Positions 36,130-45,042 of a stretch of 64,000 nucleotides of DNA are shown here, piece after piece. Each line of letters begins with the position of its first letter. The first letter of the stretch is position 1. The stretch comes from Verrucomicrobiaceae bacterium (GTDB lineage: Bacteria; Verrucomicrobiota; Verrucomicrobiia; Verrucomicrobiales; Verrucomicrobiaceae), in the NCBI GenBank assembly GCA_027484445.1, contig JAIXSY010000016.1, positions 37,452-101,451 of the forward strand, given 5' to 3'. The position numbers and the translations under genes were made by a program. The notes under the pieces were generated by a model. It saw only the letters and a list, made by a program, of their open reading frames with translations, was not told where the DNA came from and did no database searches.

Positions 36130-37029
36130 TCAGCCATGCTGCAGTTGCTTCAAAGCTTGATCGAGAGTCGAATAAGCGAAACGATAGCCAAGATCCGTGG
36201 ATTGGCGAGGAGAGACTCGCTGACTGGCCAGCAGCATCTCACGCGCCATGCCACCTGCCAGGAGACGAAGGGCGATGGCGGGGGCGTGCAGGAAAGCGGG
36301 CCGCCTGACACTGCGTGCCAGGGCGCGGGTAAAGTCGGCATTCGTCACTGGCTGAGGAGAGCATAGGTTCAGCGGGCCGGAGACAGACTCCTTTTCCGCA
36401 GCCCAGAGGATGAGCTTGGCTTCATCCTGCACATGAATCCAAGACATCCACTGCTTGCCTGAGCCCAGGCGGCCACCCACGCCGAGACGAAAGGCCATCC
36501 TCATCAATGGATAGGCCCCGCCTTCGTGAGCGAGTACCATGCTCGTGCGCAGCAGAACGACACGGATACCCAGGGATTCTGCTTCCCTAGCGGCAGCTTC
36601 CCAGGCCTGGCAGAGATCGGCCAGAAAGCCGGAGCCCGCGCTGCTGCCTTCATCCAGCACCTCATCGCCACGGTCGCCGTAAAAGCCGATGCCGGAGGCG
36701 CAGAGCAGAACGCGTGGGCGGTTTTGAGGCTGCCAGTCCCGCAGCCGTGCCACGATGGCCTGCGTGAGCTGCACGCGGCTTTCCCAAATGCGCTGCTGCT
36801 TGGCAGCCGTCCAGACACCCAGCAGGGATTCGCCAGCAAGATGCACCAGCGCATCCAGGGGCGTTTCAGGCAGCGGATCGTCCGCGCTCGTCACGCAGGA
36901 GCGGCTGATGGCGGCCCCTGCCTGCATGGCACGGCGTGAGTAGCCGATGACTTCGTGACCGGTTTCCAGGCCGAGACGTCCTACCTTTTGCCCGATCAGC
37001 CCGCTGGCTCCTGTGATACCGATTTTCAT
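36130..37029 (-). CDS. TIGR01777-type NAD(P)-binding epimerase (SDR superfamily)
   Basis: A 299-residue extended-SDR-like protein. KIGITGASGLIGQKVGRL holds the dinucleotide GxxGxxG motif; LVHLAGESLLGVWTAAKQQR and SRVQLTQAIV follow the YfcH/TIGR01777 pattern; LLCASGIGFYGDRGDEVLDE includes the active-site-like serine and tyrosine positions; WMSWIHVQDEAKLILWA and GPLNLCSPQPVTNADFTRAL complete the signature. The ATG at 37029 starts at the first strand; an upstream ATG at 37053 is less likely. The substrate of this family is not established. Confidence 0.88.
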   Translation of the reverse strand: MKIGITGASGLIGQKVGRLGLETGHEVIGYSRRAMQAGAAISRSCVTSADDPLPETPLDALVHLAGESLLGVWTAAKQQRIWESRVQLTQAIVARLRDWQPQNRPRVLLCASGIGFYGDRGDEVLDEGSSAGSGFLADLCQAWEAAAREAESLGIRVVLLRTSMVLAHEGGAYPLMRMAFRLGVGGRLGSGKQWMSWIHVQDEAKLILWAAEKESVSGPLNLCSPQPVTNADFTRALARSVRRPAFLHAPAIALRLLAGGMAREMLLASQRVSPRQSTDLGYRFAYSTLDQALKQLQHG

Positions 37030-37065
37030 GACCCAGGATACGGCTGCCAGCATTGCCTGTGGGCC

Positions 37066-38331
37066 TCAATTCCAGCCGGGGCCGACTTCAGCCCGCGTCA
37101 GGCCCTTTTGGGCTTGGATCGTTGGCTTGCCAGCCTCCAAACCCGGCGTGGTGGAGATGCCAGCCGACTTCCCTTCATAGACATTCTCCTGCCAGCGGAT
37201 GCCTTCTAGCCCGCAGCGTGCTTCGACGATGTCGCGGCCAGGGCAGCGGAATTGGTTGCCCTGGAACATGCAGTCCACCGGGGCGAGCGAGGCATGGTCG
37301 TCATCGGCCAAACCGATCAGCACGGGATGCTCGCAATTCACGACCCAGTTCCCCGTGACTTGAGCGCGCTTCACCTGGAAGTAGCGGTTCAGCGGTGAAT
37401 TCGGGATGCCCATCATCAGGCACAGCGCGGATCGGGCGTCATCGCCACGCAGGTTTTCCAGGTAGTTTCCGCGCACGGTGTGGTCTTCTCCGATGATGCG
37501 GATGCCGCCCGTGCCAGAGACTTGGTTGCCGAGAAAAACATTTCCCTCCACCACGCAGCCATTGCCATGGCGCAGGGTTAGCGTGCCACCGACCTCCAGG
37601 AAGGTATTGCCCCGATAGACGTTTTCGCAGGATTTGTTCGAGATGCATTCTGCCTCGCCATTGCAGCGGTAAAAGACATTCGCTTCCACTAGGCAGCCGC
37701 CCCTCAGCATGGAGGTCTTGCTGTCGCCGATGCGAATTGTCTCGCCGCCGTTTTTGCCAAGCTTCTCCCGGGGACCGAAGTCGTTGTGGTCGATGCGGTG
37801 CTCTCCGGCCTGGTCTCCACCCAGCCAGACGACCACGGTCGTGCCTTTGCCGGTTTTTCCCTCCAAGCGGCAGTGGTCCACACGGTTGCTGCGGCCATAG
37901 AGCCCCATCCAGCGTGATTCCTTGCCCTTCGCCTCCTTCTGGGTGGAAGTGATGGCGCAGCGTGTCAGGCGGCAGTGGCTGGAGGAAGCTTTCGCATCTT
38001 CGCGGAAGACGATCAGGTCACTCACGCTTGGATCTGGATCGCGGAAATGCAGACCTTCCACCACCAGATGTTCTCCTGCGATGCGCAGCGTGCTCTTGCC
38101 AGTAAAGACCGTCTTGCCCGGCACGGCGGCACGCAGCGTGATGGGTGCTTTTTCGCTGCCTTTGCCTTTCAAAAGCAGCGCCACATCAGCGAATTCACCC
38201 TCCGGCAGCACGAGCACATCGCCCGGTGAGGCAGCTGGCAGTTGGGCCGGATCACTTACGGCTTTTTCGGCCGCTTGGCTGGTCATGGACAAACACAGGA
38301 GGGAACAATAGGCGATGGTCAGGGTGCGCAT
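37066..38331 (-). CDS. Secreted polysaccharide lyase family 6-like (chondroitinase B/alginate lyase type)
   Basis: A 421-residue exported protein. The signal peptide RTLTIAYCSLLCLSMTSQAA is followed by a right-handed beta-helix. Features matching PL6 are PAASPGDVLVLPEGEF near the start, HCRLTRCAITSTQ, NRVDHCRLEGKTGKG, NGGETIRIGDSKTSM, EAECISNKSCENVYRGNTF (catalytic lysine region) and TLTLRHGNGCVVEGNVFLG (arginine). PL6 enzymes cleave uronic-acid polysaccharides such as alginate or dermatan sulfate by beta-elimination. The ATG at 38331 places the signal peptide at the N-terminus. It stands alone rather than in a utilisation locus. Confidence 0.82.
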   Translation of the reverse strand: MRTLTIAYCSLLCLSMTSQAAEKAVSDPAQLPAASPGDVLVLPEGEFADVALLLKGKGSEKAPITLRAAVPGKTVFTGKSTLRIAGEHLVVEGLHFRDPDPSVSDLIVFREDAKASSSHCRLTRCAITSTQKEAKGKESRWMGLYGRSNRVDHCRLEGKTGKGTTVVVWLGGDQAGEHRIDHNDFGPREKLGKNGGETIRIGDSKTSMLRGGCLVEANVFYRCNGEAECISNKSCENVYRGNTFLEVGGTLTLRHGNGCVVEGNVFLGNQVSGTGGIRIIGEDHTVRGNYLENLRGDDARSALCLMMGIPNSPLNRYFQVKRAQVTGNWVVNCEHPVLIGLADDDHASLAPVDCMFQGNQFRCPGRDIVEARCGLEGIRWQENVYEGKSAGISTTPGLEAGKPTIQAQKGLTRAEVGPGWN

Positions 38332-38422
38332 GAAGGCTGAAACTGCCAGAGACCGACAGTTCATTCCAGAAAAACCAGTTGCCCACCTCTCGGAGTGGAG
38401 TAAGTGACGAGCCCTTCGACCC

Positions 38423-38497
38423 GCGCAGTTAGCTCAGTGGTAGAGCATCACCTTGACATGGTGGGGGTCACAGGTTCGAACCCTGTACTGCGCACCA
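38423..38497 (+). tRNA. tRNA-Val (GAC)
   Basis: A complete cloverleaf: acceptor GCGCAGT pairs with ACTGCGC, D-stem GCTC/GAGC, anticodon stem TCACC/GGTGG (one G-T) around loop TTGACAT with anticodon GAC (38455-38457), T-arm with GGTTCGAACCC. CCA is encoded at 38495-38497. Its 3' half from 38441 is part of a 59-bp direct repeat, so the gene is the attachment site of an integrated element. Confidence 0.95.
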
Positions 38498-38499
38498 TC
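38441..38499 (+). repeat. attL: 59-bp direct repeat (3' part of tRNA-Val)
   Basis: Identical base for base to 41320-41378. It runs from the D-arm/anticodon boundary to two bases beyond the encoded CCA. This copy lies within the intact tRNA gene, as expected after integration at a tRNA 3' end. Confidence 0.92.
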
Positions 38500-38503
38500 T
38501 TCT

Positions 38504-38528
38504 AAGCCCCGTTCTACGGGGCTTTTTT
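38504..38528 (+). terminator. Rho-independent terminator after tRNA-Val
   Basis: Stem AAGCCCC/GGGGCTT with loop GTTCTAC, followed by a T run. It lies just inside the integrated element, so the terminator now used by the tRNA gene seems to be supplied by the element rather than by the original chromosome. Confidence 0.85.
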
Positions 38529-38530
38529 GT

Positions 38531-40600
38531 GCCCTGACCTATGCCCACAACAACGGGCTGCGCTTCCGTCCTGACCCGGATGGGGTGAGCACGATCGCCA
38601 AACAGCGACGCCTGGGCCACTTGCTGAGCAGCGCCCTCAGGCACGGCACGACGCGACACATTGACCCCTCCCACAAGCAGGCGGCCTTTCAGGATGTGGA
38701 TCCGGCTTACTGGCGGCAGGGCGATTCGCCGGAGGCCTTTGCCGACAACGTGGCCCACTTGGCAGAGCTGGAATCCCTGGGCGTGCTGAATGAGGCCAGG
38801 AAGCGGGGCGTGGACATCGCGGGCTTGCGCTATGAGCCGCAATCAGATAACATCGTGGATGATTCTGGACGCCGACTTCTCAACCAGGATGTCAAAAACA
38901 TCCTGGCAAAGCTGGACCCCGCAAGAAGCGGAGTTGGTGAGACGGCATTTCTTAGGGCCGTGGTTTCACAAAGCGCACTGGCGGGACATGAGCCTTCCCG
39001 AGGTGCTGTCCAACGTGAACGCGTTGGTGACATTGACGGAAGCGGACGAGCACTTGTGGATGATGGCGCAGTCTTACGTGGAGGCCCGGAAGACGTCTTC
39101 CGTCCCGGGATTCCTGGGAGAAAGCTGCTCTACAGCCGCCCTGCCGGACGTGCTGGCAGCAGCCTGAACCCTCAGAGCCGGGCGAAGCTGGCGCAAAGTG
39201 GCGTGAACCTGCTGAGGCAGAACGCGCCCGAGATCGCCCAGGGCATCCGGCTGGTGCCGAACCGTGATGCGCTGATTGAGACGGACTTTCACCCGGACGA
39301 CTGGGCGGGCATGGCGGAGGCGGAGGGCTTCTTTGACCCGCGCACAGGGTTGACGGTGATCTTCACCGATCAAGTCGAGATCCGCGAAGGCGAGACGATG
39401 TCGCGCGCCGTCGTGCGCGTGGCCATCCATGAACGCATCGGCCATGCAGGCCTGGAGGCGCTGCGGCAGGCAGATGCCAGCTTTGCCAAGCGCTGGGCTT
39501 CTCTCGTGGAGGGCATCGAGAACGATCCCACGCTGTCTGCCGAAGTGGCGGCCATCGCCGAACAGCCAGGCTATGAGCATCTGGCGGATGATCCCGCCGG
39601 ACTGGTGGAAGAATGGTTTGCCCGGCGTGTGGAGGCCATGAGTGATGCCGAGCTGAAAGCCCTGAAACCCACGTCCGCCGTCGGCAGACTGTGGCAGGCG
39701 CTGAAGGATCTGCTGAACCGCTGGACGGGCCGCTTTGCCCGCAGCGAGTGGACTGTGCGGGAGCTGCGGGAGATCATGGCCCTGAGCAAGCAGGCCCTGC
39801 GTGATGGCGGGCCTGTGGGTGTGGAGGCGGGTGGGAGCGGCCAAGGCCGTGTCAAACAAAGCCGGAAGTTCAACCCCTTCCACGCCAGCGATGCCCCCAA
39901 CTGGCTCAAGAAGCCGTTCAACATCCCCTCCAAGGCCCCTTTCCGCGTGCAGGCGCTGGGCTTTCGGGCGCTGCTCAGGGGCTCCGCCCTGCCCAAGGAG
40001 TTGCTACCCTTTGCCCAGCAGTCAGAGCGTGACATCGCCGCGATCAACCAGGCTGCCGCCCAGATCGGCGCGGACCTGAACGCCGCGCTGGATGCCTACG
40101 CGCGCCGCACCGGGCAGCCGCTGGAGGCCGCCCATGCCCTGGCGGCCCAGGCCATGGAAGATCCGGCCGTGCTGCAGGCGCTGCCTGATGCCGTGCTGAA
40201 GGAACGTGTGCGGCGGGCGCGCAACCTGCTGGATGATCTGAGCGCGGCGGTGGGCAAGTTCGCTGGCGGTGACCTGGGGGCGCAGATCCTGAAGAACCGC
40301 GGACACTGGATGCGGCGCAGCTTTGCCTGCTTTGACCCAGCTGCGAACTGGACCTATGACACCCTGGAGTCCGCCGCCAAGAAGGGGGAGAAGATCAACG
40401 GCGTGCCTGCGGCGAAGATCCTGAAGGATGCGCGCGACTACCTTACCGCCAATGTCACCGCGCAGCGGATCGCCGCCAAGGAGCCCGCTCCAAAGCCGGG
40501 CGAGATCGAGGCCATGATGCGTGAGATGACAGACCGCAACGTGTGGGAGCGCAACCTACTGGGGAACATGAAGGGCAGCGGCATCCAAGCAGCTGACTGA
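38531..40600 (+). pseudogene. Truncated, frameshifted phage/conjugative polyvalent protein
   Basis: The reading frame is open back into the tRNA, so the true 5' end has been lost at the att site. Protein-like sequence begins ALTYAHNNGLRFRPDPDGV and stays in one frame to about 38910. It then moves to the next frame (SWTPQEAELVRRHFLGPWF ... TEADEHLWMMAQSYVEARK) until about 39115, and returns to the first frame (SRPAGRAGSSLNPQSRAKLA). Near 39425, VAIHERIGHAGLEALR matches the HExxGHxGL motif that I recall from zincin-like domains of phage polyvalent proteins. FDPAANWTYDTLESAAKKGE and other C-terminal parts fit no family I can name. Probably decayed rather than expressed. Confidence 0.65.
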
Positions 40601-40619
40601 TCAATTCGTAAGCGGCAGC

Positions 40620-41246
40620 GTGCATCTGGATCCACTGATCGCCGCGTGGACGAACAAGACTGAGTTTGGCAAAGTAAGCGAACGCGCTGCAGGCTGGCAA
40701 AACATTGTAGATAGATTAGATTATGTGCTCTACCTCACGATGGAGCCAGGCGCGCTGAATAAGATGGACCGATTGATCCGCGCGGAGCGAGGGGAGCCGC
40801 GTTATGGTCGGCAATTCAGCCTAGAAGAGGAAGTCCGGCGTTTGCTTGGCGTGCGACAAAACACTTACACTCACAGGAAGAGGATTGAGAGCCGACTGTT
40901 TCGCTTTGACGATGAGTACAAATCAGCGGCAAAGTTTGCGAGGCAAAAACATAGCGAAAGGCCAGGTAGTGATATGGCTCAATCTGGGTTGGAAGAGGCC
41001 AATCAGCGTATCCGGCAGCTTCAAATAGACTGGGAACAGTTCCAGTCCGATTTGAAAGTCATCGGGATACCGTCAAACCAATTCGAGCAGATCCGGAAGG
41101 CCACGAAAACACCGCGGGAGTTTCCGCTCTTGATCCTCGGTGAAAACGGACCAGAGTCCGAGCGTGCCAGAACTCCCAAAGCCTACCGCGCCGATGCCCC
41201 GGACCCCGACCCGGAAAGGGCAAGAGGCATAGTCAAACCACGATGA
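40620..41246 (+). CDS. Hypothetical protein, probable C-terminal remnant of the upstream polyvalent protein
   Basis: A 208-residue ORF (GTG start) in a different frame from the preceding one. Its frame is open upstream to about 40590 and reads QLTDQFVSGS into the GTG, directly continuing the sense of the preceding protein across its stop. This suggests another frameshift rather than a separate gene. The sequence is basic and helical (FSLEEEVRRLLGVRQNTYTH, ANQRIRQLQIDWEQF) and ends in a proline/acid-rich tail. No family recognised; expression is doubtful. Confidence 0.45.
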   Translation: MHLDPLIAAWTNKTEFGKVSERAAGWQNIVDRLDYVLYLTMEPGALNKMDRLIRAERGEPRYGRQFSLEEEVRRLLGVRQNTYTHRKRIESRLFRFDDEYKSAAKFARQKHSERPGSDMAQSGLEEANQRIRQLQIDWEQFQSDLKVIGIPSNQFEQIRKATKTPREFPLLILGENGPESERARTPKAYRADAPDPDPERARGIVKPR

Positions 41247-41319
41247 AAACCGGTATGAACCTAGCATTTTTTCACAAAAACCTCTGATTATCAGCGATTT
41301 AAATTCATACTCTACGCCC

Positions 41320-41378
41320 TAGAGCATCACCTTGACATGGTGGGGGTCACAGGTTCGAACCCTGTACTGCGCACCATC
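41320..41378 (+). repeat. attR: orphan 59-bp tRNA-Val 3' fragment
   Basis: Perfect copy of 38441-38499 with no matching 5' tRNA half upstream, so it cannot form a tRNA. It marks the right end of the island; chromosomal sequence resumes after it, and the Lol-type permease starts 33 bp later. Confidence 0.92.
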
Positions 41379-41410
41379 CTTTCACGCACAGGACGGCATC
41401 CACGGCCACT

Positions 41411-42700
41411 ATGATACAGAATGCCCCTTTTTTCCTGGCGCTGCGATACCTGAGGCCCAAGCGAAACTTCGTCTCGGTCATCACCATCGTCTCTCTCGTT
41501 GGCGTCGCGGTCGGGGTGCTGATGATGATCGTCGTCCGCTCCGTCATGGCCGGTTTTGAGGCCGACTTTCGCGACACGCTGATGGGCTCCAAACCCCATC
41601 TCTTGCTCAAGCCGGAGAGTGATGAAGCCGCCGCGCGCTGGCCCCAGGTGCTGGAAAAGCTTCAGGCCCAACCCGGCCTTGTGTCAGCGGTGCCCTGCGT
41701 GACAGACAAAGTTTATCTGGCCAAAGATGACACCCAAGCGCTGGCGCAACTGCTCGCCGTGCCGGCGGAAAAGGCCGCCAGCCATCTGACCAAGATTCGC
41801 GCGCATCTGCTCGCGGGTCGTTTTGAGCTCGCTGAAGGTTCTCTGGTGCTGACGGAACAGCACATGAACAGTCTGGGTCTGCGCCTGGGGGATGAATTCA
41901 GCGTGTATGCAGGCCCCAATGTGAACGATGCCGTGCGCCAATACAGCGAGGCAAATGAAGAAGAGGACGACGCCAAGCGCCGGGAGATGATCCGCCAAAT
42001 CAGCCTGCATCCACAAAAGTTGCGTGTGTCGGGTGTGCTGCGCAGTGAGGCCGTCGGGCTGCTTGCCTGCGCCTCGCTCAGCACGGCTCAGTCCATTTTC
42101 CGAATGGGAGATCGCCCCGGCGGCATCGCTCTAGAGTTGGCAGAGCCGGAGAAGGCGCTGGAAAGGTCAGCCGCCTTTGCGGCTCTTGCGCCGGGGTGGC
42201 AGGTGGAGACCTGGGCTGATCAGGAAAAGGCACGTCTCGCCGCCATGCGCAACGAGCAGACCATGATGCAATTCGTGCTCTCCATCATCGCCCTAGTGGC
42301 TGCCTTTTCCGTGATGAACACGACCATCACTGTCACGACCCAAAAGCGCCGTGAGATCGGCATGTTGGCGGCGATTGGCAGTCGTCCCAGCCAGATCATC
42401 GGCATTTTCACGCTCCAGGCGGTCATCGTCGGTGTGCTTGGCACTCTTTTGGGCCTCGTCGGCGGCCTTCTGGTCCTGTGGTTGCGCGATGATTTGCGCG
42501 CTCTGCTAGCTCTCGCCACAGGTGGTCAGGTTCACGCCGTGGAGGGGGTGTTTCTCTCCACCATTCCCGCGCGGCTGGATGTCTGGCACATCACCATGAC
42601 TTGCCTGTTTTCCATCCTGCTCTGCATCACGGCGGGTCTCATCCCGGCTTGGATGGCAGCGCGCCTGGAGCCTGCGGCTGCGCTTCGCGACGGAGCTTAG
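41411..42700 (+). CDS. LolC/LolE-type lipoprotein-releasing ABC transporter permease
   Basis: A 429-residue inner-membrane protein. The N-terminal FFLALRYLRPKRNFVSVITI and VGVAVGVLMMIVVRSVMAGF form the first transmembrane helix typical of LolC/E. A periplasmic domain of about 220 residues follows, and three C-terminal helices (about residues 285-415) carry TVTTQKRREIGMLAAIGSRP, the FtsX/MacB-type coupling region. With an ATPase (LolD), such permeases extract lipoproteins from the inner membrane. No LolD is adjacent. It starts just beyond attR, so the island insertion probably changed its upstream region. Confidence 0.87.
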   Translation: MIQNAPFFLALRYLRPKRNFVSVITIVSLVGVAVGVLMMIVVRSVMAGFEADFRDTLMGSKPHLLLKPESDEAAARWPQVLEKLQAQPGLVSAVPCVTDKVYLAKDDTQALAQLLAVPAEKAASHLTKIRAHLLAGRFELAEGSLVLTEQHMNSLGLRLGDEFSVYAGPNVNDAVRQYSEANEEEDDAKRREMIRQISLHPQKLRVSGVLRSEAVGLLACASLSTAQSIFRMGDRPGGIALELAEPEKALERSAAFAALAPGWQVETWADQEKARLAAMRNEQTMMQFVLSIIALVAAFSVMNTTITVTTQKRREIGMLAAIGSRPSQIIGIFTLQAVIVGVLGTLLGLVGGLLVLWLRDDLRALLALATGGQVHAVEGVFLSTIPARLDVWHITMTCLFSILLCITAGLIPAWMAARLEPAAALRDGA

Positions 42701-42721
42701 GCTGGGTCTTTTTTTCTCTGA

Positions 42722-42756
42722 CAAAAAAGCTCGGAGACCCACCGGATCTCCGAGCT
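42722..42756 (-). terminator. Rho-independent terminator for the Gfo/Idh/MocA gene
   Basis: A perfect 10-bp stem (AGCTCGGAGA at 42728-42737 with TCTCCGAGCT at 42747-42756) and 9-nt loop. Read on the minus strand it is followed by TTTTTT. It lies 28 bp past the stop of the minus-strand oxidoreductase, between two convergent genes. Confidence 0.9.
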
Positions 42757-42783
42757 GATGAAGTGTCGCGTTGCGAGCGCGGA

Positions 42784-44172
42784 TCAGGCCTTGTTCACCG
42801 CATACTCGTAAAGGCCGTGGGCGCCCGGATAGGGGATCGGGTACTTGCCATTGGCATCGGCCACGAGCGGCGCAGGGCCGTCCATGGTCAGCTTGTCCAC
42901 GCCAGGGGCAAATTCATGATCATGGGCCATCAGCTGATCAAAGGTGACGAGTTGGCCGGTGTGGGCACTCATGCGGCCCATCACGGTCACAAGGCTCGCC
43001 ATCGCGCCGCGCTCCACTTCGCTGTAGGGCTTGTTGTCATGGATCGCGTCCACGAGATCCTGCCACTCCAGGTCGTAAGGATTCGGCTCTGGCTGCTTGC
43101 CGCGCCAGATGATGTCTTTGGCGCTCTTGTTGTGTCCTTTGAAAGTCATTGCCTTTGAGGGGAAGTGACCGGCGGTAGAGACAATCGCCATGCCCTTCGT
43201 GCCATGCACGTAGCTGGCGAATTCGTTGTGCGTCTTCATCGCATTGCGACCTTCCAGCCAGAATTTCGTGCCGTCGCGGAAGGTGTATTCCACGCTGTAG
43301 TGGTCGAAGTTCTGGTCCACGTAGTCGCCACGATCCGTGCGGCCACCCGTGGCTTTGGCTTCGATGGGGAAGTCGTTCTTCATCCAGCAGATTTCGTCGA
43401 TGTTGTGGATGTTGAAGTCGCTGAAAGCTCCACCCGAGGCCCAGAGGAAGCTGTGGAAGTTTTTGATTTGGTAGATCAGTTCGTTCGGGTCCGTGCTGGC
43501 ATCGCGTGGCTTGGTGAAGCAAGTGCCAACGGGCCCTTGAAGACGATAGGCACGGCCCAGGATGATCTCGCCGATTTCCCCCTGCTGGATGCGGTCAAAC
43601 AGCTCACCACGCACGCGGCAGTGACGGCACATCAGGCCCACGCCGACTTTCAGGTTCTTTTCCGCGGCTTTCTTGCCCAGCTCCAGCATCCGGCGTCCGC
43701 TCGGTGCGTCCACGCAGATGGGTTTTTCCATGAAGACGTTCACGCCTTTCTCGATCGCATACTGGAACTGCACCCAGCGGAAAGCAGGTGGCGTCGCCAT
43801 GATCACGATGTCGTTCGGCTTCAACATGTCGATGGCCTTCTTGTAGGCATCGAAGCCGATGAACTTCGCATCTGCCGAGACGGAAAAGCGATCAGGGTGC
43901 TTGGCACTCAGGCCATTGAAGCTGGCCTCCAGGCGGTTCTCCTGCACATCCGCCATCGCCACCAGACGTGTGCGCTGCTTCACGCCCATCATGTTGCTCG
44001 CTGCCCCAGTGCCGCGGCCACCACAGCCCACCAGGGCCACGCTGATGGTGTCATCCCCAGCGGCGTGAACGTAAGGAATGTGAATGCCAGAAAGCACGGA
44101 CAGACCCGCAGTGGCCTGCGTGGCAGTTTTGATGAAATCACGGCGAGATGTAGTGACGGAGGTGTTTTCCAT
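42784..44172 (-). CDS. Gfo/Idh/MocA family oxidoreductase with Tat signal
   Basis: A 462-residue protein beginning with a twin-arginine signal (SRRDFIKTATQATAGLSVLS) and VHAA cleavage region. The NAD(P)-binding domain has VALVGCGGRGTGAASNMM and AMADVQENRLEA; YAIEKGVNVFMEKPICVDAP contains the EKP motif of Gfo/Idh/MocA dehydrogenases; the C-terminal domain has GGAFSDFNIHNIDEICWM. Such exported members are numerous in Verrucomicrobiota and Planctomycetota and act on sugars or sugar derivatives. ATG at 44172 is preferred over one at 44280, which would put 36 residues before the signal. Monocistronic, with its own terminator. Confidence 0.9.
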   Translation of the reverse strand: MENTSVTTSRRDFIKTATQATAGLSVLSGIHIPYVHAAGDDTISVALVGCGGRGTGAASNMMGVKQRTRLVAMADVQENRLEASFNGLSAKHPDRFSVSADAKFIGFDAYKKAIDMLKPNDIVIMATPPAFRWVQFQYAIEKGVNVFMEKPICVDAPSGRRMLELGKKAAEKNLKVGVGLMCRHCRVRGELFDRIQQGEIGEIILGRAYRLQGPVGTCFTKPRDASTDPNELIYQIKNFHSFLWASGGAFSDFNIHNIDEICWMKNDFPIEAKATGGRTDRGDYVDQNFDHYSVEYTFRDGTKFWLEGRNAMKTHNEFASYVHGTKGMAIVSTAGHFPSKAMTFKGHNKSAKDIIWRGKQPEPNPYDLEWQDLVDAIHDNKPYSEVERGAMASLVTVMGRMSAHTGQLVTFDQLMAHDHEFAPGVDKLTMDGPAPLVADANGKYPIPYPGAHGLYEYAVNKA

Positions 44173-44355
44173 AAAGGGCCAAAGTTTGGCCAAAACCAAC
44201 GCCGCGCGGCAAGCATTCTTTGCGCCCCAATTCAGTCCTAGGCCTAAAGTTGAAAGGGGCAGGTCTTTGAGCGAGCCCAATGCCTCAAAGCCTACAGCTC
44301 TGAAGGCAAGCCAAGCTAAGCTAAGCTTCCGAATGGTTTGTTCAGCGCCTAGCTT

Positions 44356-44946
44356 TCATCTATGGATGTGAACTTCTTTCAGGCGATCTCGGGCGTCAAA
44401 GGTCGCGACATGTTGTCTAGGCTTCCGATGGGTGACCAAATAAAGGTTGTTCACTGGCTCAATCCAGACGCGTTGAATTTCTCCCGACAGCAAAAGCTCA
44501 CGAGTCATCGGATTTCCCAAAAGACGTTCGCAGTCACGTCCACTGATTCCAGGTTTAAGTATCTCGAAACTAACCAGATAATCAGATTCAGGGTTTGTCA
44601 TTTCATTCACAAGATGACCCGATTTCGCGATGTATCCTTCATGGTCGTTCTTCTTGAGGACTAGCCCTGAATGGTCAACGAGGATCTGAAACTGGCTTAT
44701 TTTCACAAGGCCCGTTTGTGCATGGATTTGCGACCATTGATGCAGTTTGTTGGAGTCACTTCTTTCGGTTTTGCCTGGTTTACCCAAAAGCTCCAAAGCA
44801 GCGCGCTCGGTTGTCTTTCCTGGTTGGATGGCCTCCCTTTGTTCCTGTGTCGGAATGTGACCGTAAGTGCCACAACTCGTCAGGCCAGTCGTCAGTGTGC
44901 TGCACATGAATGCAGCCAAGCATAGATGGAGGATTCGGGGATTCAT
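44356..44946 (-). CDS. Lipoprotein with two SmpA/BamE-like half repeats
   Basis: A 196-residue protein with a lipoprotein signal (hydrophobic stretch, then LTSCG with Cys25). Two similar segments follow. The first is IQPGKTTERAALELLGKPGK near residue 41; the second, LKPGISGRDCERLLGNPMTR, near residue 130. Both fit the I.PG.T...V..LLG.P pattern of SmpA/OmlA/BamE-like lipoproteins. Single-domain BamE proteins join the outer-membrane assembly complex; here the duplication and weak similarity make only a fold-level suggestion reasonable. Minus strand, separated from neighbours by gaps. Confidence 0.68.
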   Translation of the reverse strand: MNPRILHLCLAAFMCSTLTTGLTSCGTYGHIPTQEQREAIQPGKTTERAALELLGKPGKTERSDSNKLHQWSQIHAQTGLVKISQFQILVDHSGLVLKKNDHEGYIAKSGHLVNEMTNPESDYLVSFEILKPGISGRDCERLLGNPMTRELLLSGEIQRVWIEPVNNLYLVTHRKPRQHVATFDARDRLKEVHIHR

Positions 44947-45042
44947 GAACTGAAACGGTGGTTATCGTGCCAGCATCTGGCAGTCGATGAATGTCGAGAA
45001 GACATCGACGCGCAGGACCAATCGCAAGTGGCTAGCGCTTGA

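Larger units (their letters stand above)
38441..41378 (+). mobile_element. Small tRNA-Val-integrated genomic island remnant
   Basis: About 2.9 kb bounded by a perfect 59-bp direct repeat, of which only the left copy makes a full tRNA. The orphan 3' tRNA fragment at the right end is the displaced original sequence. The interior carries remnants of a large polyvalent-type protein in several frames. No integrase, excisionase or replication gene is present, so it is either a deletion product of a larger element or a non-autonomous passenger. Confidence 0.82.

Noticed and set aside
41320..41378. Second tRNA-Val gene
   Set aside because: The acceptor 5' strand and D-arm 5' half are missing; only the 3' fragment duplicated by integration is present.
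43165..44241. 358-codon ORF on + opposite the Gfo/Idh/MocA gene
   Set aside because: The sense gene has a Tat signal, EKP motif and its own terminator; the antisense ORF shows no family features.
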